A stretch of DNA of 6,092 bases from an uncultured Chitinophagaceae bacterium. Its GTDB lineage: Bacteria; Bacteroidota; Bacteroidia; Chitinophagales; Chitinophagaceae. Below, piece after piece: positions 1-5,650 of this stretch. Within the stretch, counting starts at the first letter, position 1, and each line of letters opens with the position of its first letter. The stretch lies in assembly GCA_946479005.1 (NCBI GenBank), contig CAMLEM010000114.1, forward strand, positions 1-6,092, given 5' to 3'. Below the pieces are notes generated by a model. It searched no databases. It was given only the letters and a program-made list of their open reading frames with translations, and was not told the origin of the DNA. Position numbers and translations under genes: made by a program.

Positions 1-1
1 A

Positions 2-706
2 ATGGTGTACTACCTGGGGACGCACGAGTTTTCTTCTGTTTCCAACATTGTTTCCATCAATGGGATCAGGATGTATATGAATGCATTTTTAACGCCGGTG
101 GGCATCAACTCGAATTGTTCGGTAGGCGCCCAGCTTCCCAACCCCCTCCCGGTGCAGCTGCTGTCGTTCAATGCAAGCAGGGAGGACGATCACGTGAGTC
201 TTGAATGGAAAACAGCGACTGAAACCAATACCAGCCATTTTGTTATAGAACGGAGTACGAATGGTGTTGATTTTACTGAAATAGGAATTGTGTTCACCGA
301 AGGGAACAGCACGGATATCCGGTCCTATCATTTCGAGGATCGCAACGCGGTACATTCATCCGGGAATCTTTTTTATCGTCTTCGCACCGTGGATACTGAT
401 AGAAAAAGCCAGTACTCCGATGTTAAACTTATTCGTATCCCAGCCTTTGTGCCGGGAGCGAAAACGATCCGGCTTTATCCCAACCCTGCCAGTACGGAGC
501 TCAGGATAGATATTCCTTCCGACTGGCAACAGAAAACAGTGCTGGCAGAAATATTCACGCTGGCGGGATCCGCAAAACAAAAAGAAATGTACTCATTCGC
601 CTCCTCCACGGAAAGCCTGGATGTATCCAGACTGCCGAAAGGTATTTACCTGGTGAGCCTGAGTTGCGGGCAGGAAAAACTGACACAGAAACTGGTGAAA
701 CTTTGA
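2..706 (+). CDS. T9SS type A sorting domain protein, 3' part only (start lies outside the window)
   Basis: This is the C-terminal 234 residues of a larger secreted protein. The frame is open to the window edge, there is no signal peptide, and the first ATG at base 2 is probably internal, so I treat the gene as 5'-truncated by the window. Residues 49-51 (LPV) open a fibronectin-III-like domain with the familiar pattern of LPVxLxSFNA, W-x-TATE, FVIERS-x-NG, and FYRLRTVD near residue 130. Residues about 156-234 form the T9SS type A sorting domain, with YPNP at 159-162, an ELRIDIP strand and a terminal G-x-Y-x-V-x-L-x-C plus QKLVKL strand. By established knowledge of T9SS, such a C-terminal domain directs export across the outer membrane and is usually removed as the protein is anchored to the surface or released. 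No enzyme domain is visible in the part present, so the function of the N-terminal cargo cannot be judged. The C-terminal half is paralogous to that of the next gene. The gene ends 26 bases before a strong terminator. Confidence 0.9.
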   Translation: MVYYLGTHEFSSVSNIVSINGIRMYMNAFLTPVGINSNCSVGAQLPNPLPVQLLSFNASREDDHVSLEWKTATETNTSHFVIERSTNGVDFTEIGIVFTEGNSTDIRSYHFEDRNAVHSSGNLFYRLRTVDTDRKSQYSDVKLIRIPAFVPGAKTIRLYPNPASTELRIDIPSDWQQKTVLAEIFTLAGSAKQKEMYSFASSTESLDVSRLPKGIYLVSLSCGQEKLTQKLVKL

Positions 707-732
707 GCAATAAATGTTGAAGACCTCAACGA

Positions 733-767
733 GGCAGCCGGACCACCAGGACGGCTGCCATTTTTTT
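733..767 (+). terminator. Rho-independent terminator of the first T9SS gene
   Basis: A perfect 8-bp GC-rich stem (GGCAGCCG at 733-740, CGGCTGCC at 752-759) encloses an 11-base loop and is followed after one A by seven T residues (761-767). It sits 26 bases after the TGA at 704-706. A smaller hairpin, GTTGA/TCAAC with a 5-base loop (716-730), lies just upstream. The form is that of a classical intrinsic terminator. It isolates the following gene from read-through. Confidence 0.9.
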
Positions 768-790
768 GTGGGAAACACCCATTTCTTCAA

Positions 791-854
791 TAGTAATTCT
801 ACTAACCTTTCAAACAATTCAACTTGATTTTCAACATCAGTAGTAATTGTACTG
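791..854. repeat. Pair of TAGTA-type dyads spaced 50 bases apart, possible operator pair
   Basis: TAGTAATTCTACT at 791-803 recurs as TAGTAATTGTACT at 841-853, with one mismatch in 13 and an exact 50-base offset. Each copy is itself a dyad: TAGTA-ATTC-TACTA at 791-804, and AGTA-ATTG-TACT at 842-853, which is also flanked by CAGTA (838-842) and TACTG (850-854). The second copy ends about 42 bases upstream of the candidate -33 element. Two matching palindromic sites about five helical turns apart suit binding by a dimeric regulator, but no regulator can be named, and chance similarity in A/T-rich DNA is possible. Confidence 0.4.
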
Positions 855-876
855 CAGAAAATACGGAAATTCTTTA

Positions 877-902
877 GAAAAACTGCGCGAAAAACTTGCA
901 AG
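877..902. repeat. GAAAAACT direct repeat and CTTGCAAG palindrome at the candidate -33 region
   Basis: GAAAAACT occurs at 877-884 and again at 889-896, a 12-base period; each copy is followed within two bases by GC. The second copy runs into the perfect 8-bp palindrome CTTGCAAG (895-902), which contains the TTG proposed as the -33 element. A protein bound here could affect polymerase binding. Sequence observation only; function is inferred. Confidence 0.35.
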
Positions 903-926
903 TAAAAATCCTGCGTATTATGTTTG
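896..926 (+). promoter_or_regulatory. Candidate Bacteroidota-type promoter for the second T9SS gene
   Basis: TATGTTTG at 919-926 matches the Bacteroidota -7 consensus TAnnTTTG. TTG at 896-898 (CTTG, against the consensus TTTG) lies 20 bases upstream, the same spacing as the promoter candidate of the TonB receptor gene later in the window. Transcription would start near 931-934, giving a leader of about 150 bases that contains the repeats and hairpins noted below. The -33 element is imperfect, so confidence is moderate. Confidence 0.5.
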
Positions 927-930
927 TCCT

Positions 931-976
931 CGAATCGCACAATCCCTAAGAAAACGCCGAATCCGACCTAAGAAAA
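931..976. repeat. Imperfect tandem repeat with CCTAAGAAAA cores, early leader
   Basis: CCTAAGAAAA appears exactly at 945-954 and 967-976, a 22-base offset or about two helical turns. Each core is preceded by CGAATC (931-936 and 958-963), with spacers of 8 and 3 bases, so the unit looks like a diverged tandem duplication. It lies at or just after the predicted transcription start of the second T9SS gene, where it could act as a repressor site or as part of the mRNA leader. The role is unproven. Confidence 0.4.
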
Positions 977-990
977 GAAACTACTCAAGA

Positions 991-1036
991 CCGGGAATTT
1001 CCCCGGGGTTTCCCAAAATCTGAAAATCGGTTTTCA
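991..1036 (+). promoter_or_regulatory. Hairpin-forming dyads in the probable 5' leader
   Basis: The first element (991-1014) offers alternative pairings: CCGGG/CCCGG with a 6-base loop (991-1006), or an outer GGGAA/TTCCC dyad around the palindrome CCCCGGGG (993-1014). The second is a clean hairpin, TGAAAA-TCGG-TTTTCA (1021-1036). Neither is followed by a T tract, so they are not typical terminators. In a transcribed leader they could affect mRNA stability or translation of the gene that begins 47 bases later. It does not match any riboswitch class that I recognise. Confidence 0.35.
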
Positions 1037-1083
1037 TCGCACTCAGGGATCTGATTCAGGAACCTTAATCCGAACACCCTAAA

Positions 1084-2496
1084 ATGCAAAAAATGAAAAC
1101 AGTTTTACTCTCCCTGGCTGCTCTCCTCACGATCGGAACAGCTAAAGCACAGTTCACGATGGACTTTGAAGGCAATGAAACTACAATGACTGGTAATTGC
1201 TGGCAAATGGTCAATGTGTATCATACCAGCGACCCTGCTGAGGTTATTACCGGCACTGGTAGCTTATTCACTAATCCTCCCACTAACGGTAGCGGTACCA
1301 GGGACCTGACAACCCCTGCTCTGGATGTTACCAATTCCAGTTTTTCAGTGTCTTTCAACTATAAGCTGAATAGCACGCTGAGTGGTAACGCTACCCGTTC
1401 GATCGAAGTAGGTGTGTTGAATGCCAGCGGAACTTATACTGTTCTTACAACCATTGTGATGGACAGGTTCACGCCTGCCACCGTTCAGAACTTCAACGGG
1501 ATTTTTGAACTCGGTGCCACCGGGAATATGAGACTTGTCCTGAAAATGGGCGGTTCCAATGGTAACGGTAACGTCAGGATCATCCTGGATGACCTGTATG
1601 TAAATGCCAGCGCGCGTTATGCTAACGGATCCTGCAACAATGCCCCCATCGCAGTGAATGACGTATTCAACGGCGTTATCGGGAACATCATCACCGGTAA
1701 TGTAATGACAAACGATAATGAACCCAATGGCGAAACGATGACGGCATCTTCAGTGATCCTGTCTTCCCAGGGACTCCTGGTATTGAATGCCAACGGTAAC
1801 TTCATCTTTACGCCTTTCGCCCTTTTTACAGGCCCTACCACCAGCTTTACCTACCGCCTTACCGATAATGGTATGGACCCGATGACATCCAATGAAGCGA
1901 CCGTGACTTTGAACTATTCAGCGGGTGGCGCTTTACCGGTGACGCTCGTGTCATTCAACGCGATGCTCGGAAACAATAACCTGGTGAACCTGAGCTGGAC
2001 TACCGCTTCAGAGCAGAACGTAAGTCATTTCGTGATCGAGAAAAGTGTTGATGGTCAAAATTATTCTGATGCAGCCCTGGTGTTCGCTACAGGTAATTCT
2101 TCTGAAAAAGTAAACTATGCTCATACCGACGCACTGGGTACCTCTTTCGCGAAGGTGATCTACTACCGTCTCCGTTCAGTGGATCTTGATGGAAAATCAC
2201 AGCTTTCCGAAGCAAGGATCATCCGCACCACGAAAGCTACAGGTTCGAACATTTCCATCCTTGCCTTCCCCAACCCGGTGACTTCCGAACTGAGGATCAC
2301 TATCCCGGCCAACTGGCAGAATAAGAAGGTTACCTACGAGGTTTATTCCCTCAATGGTTCCCTGACCACGAAGAAAGAGAACGCGAACAGCAGTCAGACG
2401 GAAACCATCAACGTTTCAAAAGCAGCCCCGGGTGTATATATGGTAAGGGTAAGTTGCGAAGGCGAAACTGCCCAGCAAAAGATCGTAAAACAATAA
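1084..2496 (+). CDS. Secreted T9SS type A sorting domain protein with cadherin/Ig-like and fibronectin-III-like domains
   Basis: This is a complete 470-residue protein, probably on the cell surface or released. It begins with a signal peptide (hydrophobic core LLSLAALLTIG, predicted cut after A22 in the AKA-Q site). Residues about 23-180 are a beta-rich, Asn/Gly/Thr-rich region opening with FTMDFEG and ending in ILDDLYV, resembling jelly-roll or MAM-like ligand-binding domains. Residues about 184-277 match the Ig/cadherin-like type with APIAVND, GNVMTNDNEPNGE, NGNFIFTP and TSFTYRLTDNG. A fibronectin-III-like domain follows from LPV at 284-286 to about 385. The sorting domain covers about 390-470, with FPNP at 395-398 and a final QQKIVKQ. 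No catalytic motif is visible; an adhesive or matrix role is inferred. ATG 1084 is used, but the in-frame ATG at 1093 would give a more typical MKT-type signal peptide, and no Shine-Dalgarno decides between them. The gene appears monocistronic, with its own promoter candidate and terminator. Confidence 0.9.
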   Translation: MQKMKTVLLSLAALLTIGTAKAQFTMDFEGNETTMTGNCWQMVNVYHTSDPAEVITGTGSLFTNPPTNGSGTRDLTTPALDVTNSSFSVSFNYKLNSTLSGNATRSIEVGVLNASGTYTVLTTIVMDRFTPATVQNFNGIFELGATGNMRLVLKMGGSNGNGNVRIILDDLYVNASARYANGSCNNAPIAVNDVFNGVIGNIITGNVMTNDNEPNGETMTASSVILSSQGLLVLNANGNFIFTPFALFTGPTTSFTYRLTDNGMDPMTSNEATVTLNYSAGGALPVTLVSFNAMLGNNNLVNLSWTTASEQNVSHFVIEKSVDGQNYSDAALVFATGNSSEKVNYAHTDALGTSFAKVIYYRLRSVDLDGKSQLSEARIIRTTKATGSNISILAFPNPVTSELRITIPANWQNKKVTYEVYSLNGSLTTKKENANSSQTETINVSKAAPGVYMVRVSCEGETAQQKIVKQ

Positions 2497-2604
2497 AAAG
2501 GTTACAGATTAAGGTCCAAACCAGGGAAACTACCCTTAGAGCCAATACCATTAGAAGAACATAAAAGACAGTAAACAAGAGTTTTGTACACAATAGGGGT
2601 TCCG

Positions 2605-2641
2605 GAACCGTCCTCGCTGATAGCGGGGCGGTTCTTTTTTT
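2605..2641 (+). terminator. Rho-independent terminator of the second T9SS gene
   Basis: The arms GAACCG (2605-2610) and CGGTTC (2629-2634) extend inward through T-G, C-G and C-G pairs, a one-base bulge and CGC/GCG to a 5-base loop. Seven T residues follow (2635-2641). It lies about 108 bases after the TAA of the T9SS gene; that 3' stretch (2497-2604) shows no other feature. The left arm overlaps a perfect 12-bp palindrome, GGTTCCGGAACC (2598-2609). The T tract ends only 6 bases before the next promoter. Confidence 0.88.
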
Positions 2642-2647
2642 ACTCAA

Positions 2648-2679
2648 TTTGGTTTATATTATAAACTACTTTACATTTG
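2648..2679 (+). promoter_or_regulatory. Near-consensus Bacteroidota promoter for the receptor operon
   Basis: TTTG at 2648-2651 and TACATTTG at 2672-2679, separated by 20 bases, match both the -33 TTTG and -7 TAnnTTTG elements of primary sigma-factor promoters in Bacteroidota. Transcription would begin near 2684-2687, leaving a leader of only about 12-15 bases before the ATG at 2699. The match, spacing and position directly after a terminator make this the best-supported promoter in the window. Confidence 0.75.
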
Positions 2680-2698
2680 TGCCGAAACCAGTGAATTT

Positions 2699-4951
2699 AT
2701 GAGGATCTTCCTTTCCTTTGTTGCCCTGCTCACCGCCGTTCTTCCGGTCAGCCTGATGGCGCAAACCACGGTCACAGGCCGCGTTATGGACCAAAAAAAC
2801 CGCGCCCTGCCCGGCGCCAGTATCGCGATCAGGGACAGTTACGACGGGGCCACAGCCGATTCGTCGGGAAATTTTTCATTCAGGACTTCAGAAAAAGGAG
2901 CGCGTGTGATTGAAGTGAGCTCCATTGGTTATAAGACCGCGGAACTTTCCATCCAGCTCAGTGGCCAGCCCCTCAGCCTCGAAATAATAATGAAAGAAGA
3001 GATCAATGAGCTCACCGCGGTTGTGATCTCTGCCGGCTCCTTTGAAGCCAGTGACCGGAAAAGAGCCGCAGCCGTATTGGACCCAATTGATATCGTTACC
3101 ACGGCCAGCGGCAACGGGGATATTACCGGGGCCTTGAAAACACTTCCCGGCGCCCAGCAGGTAGGAGAAAGTGAGGGCCTGTTCGTGAGGGGAGGTACAG
3201 CGGGTGAAACGAAGACCTTCATTGACGGGACACTGGTGAATAATTTCTTTTACAGCAGCGTGCCCAACATTGCACAGTTCGGAAGGTTCTCACCATTTAT
3301 TTTTAAAGGAACCGTGTTCAGTACAGGAGGGTATTCGGCTCTCTATGGCCAGGCGCTTTCCGCCGCCCTGATCCTGGAATCGATCGATATACCTGATCAG
3401 TCTTCCGCAAACCTGGGCCTATCGGTCTTAAATGCCAGTGCCGGGTATCAGCATCTCGCAAAGAACAAGAAATCATCGGTGGGCTTTTCCTACAGCTACA
3501 CTGATCTTTCACTGGCCTTCGCGCTGATCAAACAAAAACAGGATTTCAGCAAGGTACCCGTGTATCATAGCATCGATGCCAATTTCCGCGTTAAAACTTC
3601 CGCTACGGGTATCCTGAAGTATTATGGATATTTCAACAGCAACAAACTCGCGTTCACTGTAAACAGTATCGACTCCCTGGGTTACCTCGATTACTTCGCC
3701 ATCTCCAATAACAATATTTACCAGAACCTTTCTTACCGGGAGAATATCGGTAAGGGCTGGAAGGTTCAAACCGGGATTTCCTACACGAATAACAAAGATG
3801 AGATCCGGGGAGCCTTGCAGGACCAGCAAAAAAAAGAAGTCCTTTTACAGGGGCTGGAGTTCAGGAATTTTGATATCCTTTCCAAAGGTGATTATTTCAA
3901 CACGAAGCTGGTTTTGGAGAAAAAGCTCAAAGGATTAAGCGCCTTTCGATTTGGCGCAGAACATAATTATGGAAATGACCGGCTCCGCTTCACTTCCTAT
4001 GACGGTTCCGTTTTTCGCGACAGCATCCGCTCAAACATCACGGCCGGTTTCGCTGAAACAGATATTTATGCTACCAACTCGCTGGCGATGAAACTCGGCC
4101 TGCGTTTTGAGCATTCCACCGTGGTTGACCGTTCGAATCTCGCGCCCAGGATCTCATTGGCCTATAAGATCGGGAAAGGCAGCCAGGCCTCGTTTGCTTA
4201 CGGGATCTTTTACCAGGACCCGGAGAAACGTTATTTACCTTCCGCGACCTCCCTTGGATTTATGCGGGCCACCCATTACATCTTACAATATCAAAAGGTT
4301 TTGAACAACCGCTCATTAAGAGTGGAAGCATTTTATAAGAAGTATCAAAACCTCATCAAGACCGGCTTCGACGGGTTTACGGAGCGGGCAGTGAGCAATG
4401 CGGGATATGGAGAAGCCCAGGGGGTTGAATTTTTCTGGAGAGACAAAAAGTCGATCAAGGACTTCGATTACTGGATCTCCTATTCATTCCTGGACACCAA
4501 AAGGGATTTTCTGAATTTTCCCTTTGCGATCACGCCCAATTTCGCTGCCCGGCATACGGCCTCCCTGGTCACCAAAAAATTTGTACAAAGCATCAAGACC
4601 AATATCAACGCCGCTTATAATTTCGCCAGCGGCCGTCCTTACTACCATATCTTTCACGACGGCGCGAATTATAAATTCTCCGACCGGGGAAGGGTCCCTT
4701 CATACCATAATGTGAGCCTGGCCTTCAACTATCTTCCTTCCATCGGGAAACAGGATGCCAAATCTTTCGCCGTGTATGTGTTGCAGGTAAATAATATATT
4801 CAACATCAAACAAACCTATGGCTACCAGTATTCGTATAACGGTGCCAGGAAGGAAGCGATCGTTCCCACTTCGAGGATGTTTGTATTCCTTGGGGCTTTC
4901 ATCAGCTTTGGGGTTGACCGCAGCGATGAGATAATGAACAATATTTTATAA
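2699..4951 (+). CDS. TonB-dependent outer-membrane receptor with carboxypeptidase-regulatory-like N-terminal domain
   Basis: This 750-residue protein is predicted to be an outer-membrane beta-barrel that takes up a ligand using energy passed by TonB. A signal peptide covers residues 1-21, with a cut at LMA-Q. Residues about 23-102 are a carboxypeptidase-regulatory-like domain: VTGRVMDQKNRALPGASI, then SSIGYKTAELSI. A TonB-box-like stretch (LTAVVISAG, 105-113) leads into the plug domain, about 114-232, with LKTLPGAQQ, FVRGG (162-166), TFIDG and GGYSALYGQALSAALILES (from 210). The rest, about 235-750, shows alternating aromatic strands of a 22-strand-type barrel. The length is normal for a TonB receptor and much shorter than SusC-type proteins, and no SusD gene follows. 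The last clear strand (FVFLGAFISF) ends at F737, leaving a 13-residue polar tail. The substrate cannot be told from sequence. It is the first gene of a probable operon with the two genes downstream (31-base gap to the next). Confidence 0.93.
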   Translation: MRIFLSFVALLTAVLPVSLMAQTTVTGRVMDQKNRALPGASIAIRDSYDGATADSSGNFSFRTSEKGARVIEVSSIGYKTAELSIQLSGQPLSLEIIMKEEINELTAVVISAGSFEASDRKRAAAVLDPIDIVTTASGNGDITGALKTLPGAQQVGESEGLFVRGGTAGETKTFIDGTLVNNFFYSSVPNIAQFGRFSPFIFKGTVFSTGGYSALYGQALSAALILESIDIPDQSSANLGLSVLNASAGYQHLAKNKKSSVGFSYSYTDLSLAFALIKQKQDFSKVPVYHSIDANFRVKTSATGILKYYGYFNSNKLAFTVNSIDSLGYLDYFAISNNNIYQNLSYRENIGKGWKVQTGISYTNNKDEIRGALQDQQKKEVLLQGLEFRNFDILSKGDYFNTKLVLEKKLKGLSAFRFGAEHNYGNDRLRFTSYDGSVFRDSIRSNITAGFAETDIYATNSLAMKLGLRFEHSTVVDRSNLAPRISLAYKIGKGSQASFAYGIFYQDPEKRYLPSATSLGFMRATHYILQYQKVLNNRSLRVEAFYKKYQNLIKTGFDGFTERAVSNAGYGEAQGVEFFWRDKKSIKDFDYWISYSFLDTKRDFLNFPFAITPNFAARHTASLVTKKFVQSIKTNINAAYNFASGRPYYHIFHDGANYKFSDRGRVPSYHNVSLAFNYLPSIGKQDAKSFAVYVLQVNNIFNIKQTYGYQYSYNGARKEAIVPTSRMFVFLGAFISFGVDRSDEIMNNIL

Positions 4952-4982
4952 AACAGTCAAACACAAATCAAAATATACGATT

Positions 4983-5630
4983 ATGAAACGCTTCTTAATG
5001 ATCTCGGTGATCTCTGTGATAAGCACCCTTGCTTTCGCCCAAAGTGAAAAATTCGTCAAGGCAATGGAGGCCCTGGTGCCGTCTGTAGATACTGTCCGCA
5101 GCCCGGAGGGATTGAACGAACTCGCCAATTCCTTCGAAAGGATCGCCAATGCGGAAAAAACACAATGGCTTCCTTTCTACTATGCGGCTCTCACCCGGGT
5201 GAACCTGGCCAATTTGTATTTCCAGCTTCAGAAACAGGACCAGATAGACCTGGTGCTTGATAAAGCTGAACCCCTGATGAATGCCGCACTGGCCCTCGAG
5301 GCGAATAATTCAGAGTTAATGCTGCTGAAGAAAATGTACAACAGCGGCCGAATGATGGCCGACCCGATGAACCGTTATATGTCGTTCGGGATGGATGCCC
5401 AGACGGCACTGGAAACCGCCAAATCCCTCGACCCGAAAAACCCCCGGGTTTACCTGATGGAAGGGATCGATAAATATTTCACTCCCGAACAATATGGGGG
5501 GAGCAAAGCAGAGGCGAAAAAATTGTTTGAAGAGGCAGAAAGGCTTTTCAGGGAATTTCAGCCAAAATCAACGATCCATCCCTCCTGGGGAAAACCGATG
5601 GTAACCTATTTCCTGAGCCAGCCAGACTGA
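4983..5630 (+). CDS. Small exported TPR-like helical protein, uncharacterised
   Basis: This 215-residue protein has a clear signal peptide (1-19, cut at AFA-Q). There is no lipobox cysteine, so it is likely a soluble periplasmic protein. The mature part is almost wholly helical. Two TPR-like regions can be seen: about 60-112 (FYYAALTRVNLANLYF... ALALEANNSEL) and about 138-192 (ALETAKSLDPKNPRVYLMEG, then YFTPEQYGGSKAEAKKLFEEA from 165). The asparagine/proline turns after ALEANN and SLDPKNP are typical of TPR repeats. The YFTPEQ-x-GG motif at 165-173 and the PSWG motif at 200-203 look like conserved signatures of a family seen next to TonB receptors in Bacteroidota, but that recollection needs a search. 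It starts 31 bases after the receptor gene with no intervening terminator or promoter, so it is probably co-transcribed and may help the receptor. No catalytic residues are evident. Confidence 0.85.
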   Translation: MKRFLMISVISVISTLAFAQSEKFVKAMEALVPSVDTVRSPEGLNELANSFERIANAEKTQWLPFYYAALTRVNLANLYFQLQKQDQIDLVLDKAEPLMNAALALEANNSELMLLKKMYNSGRMMADPMNRYMSFGMDAQTALETAKSLDPKNPRVYLMEGIDKYFTPEQYGGSKAEAKKLFEEAERLFREFQPKSTIHPSWGKPMVTYFLSQPD

Positions 5631-5650
5631 CCTGGCATAATAAACATCAT

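Larger units (their letters stand above)
768..1083. other. Gene-free, A/T-rich, repeat-dense intergenic control region
   Basis: These 316 bases lie between the terminator of the first gene and the start of the second T9SS gene. I see no convincing coding frame on either strand. The content is a pair of TAGTA-type dyads (791-854), an 8-bp direct repeat overlapping a candidate -33 element (877-896), a Bacteroidota-type promoter candidate (896-926), a 10-bp direct repeat just downstream of it (945-976), and two hairpin-forming dyads in the probable leader (991-1036). Each is listed separately. Confidence 0.6.

Noticed and set aside
593..940. A 115-codon open frame on the - strand
   Set aside because: It runs antisense through the end of the first T9SS gene, the strong + strand terminator and the repeat region; its protein has no recognisable domain, and the overlapping + strand coding evidence is far stronger.
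768..1083. Possible RNA gene, CRISPR array or insertion-sequence remnant in the intergenic region
   Set aside because: The repeats are too short and irregular for CRISPR, there is no cloverleaf or terminal inverted-repeat pair, and there is no transposase fragment on either strand.
2523..2536. Small AGGG/CCCT hairpin after the second T9SS gene
   Set aside because: Only a 4-bp stem with a 6-base loop and no T tract; likely chance, and a much stronger terminator follows.
2408..2647. A 79-codon hydrophobic open frame on the - strand that could pass for a small membrane protein
   Set aside because: Its first codons are simply the reverse complement of the terminator hairpin and T tract, and it ends antisense within the sorting domain of the T9SS gene. 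No upstream signal on the - strand supports it.
3509..3829. A 106-codon open frame on the - strand inside the receptor gene
   Set aside because: Lies wholly antisense to beta-barrel coding sequence; shadow frame with no domain or start context.
2699..5630. SusC/SusD glycan-uptake pair
   Set aside because: The receptor is too short for a typical SusC, and the following 215-aa protein lacks a lipobox and the length and sequence features of SusD.
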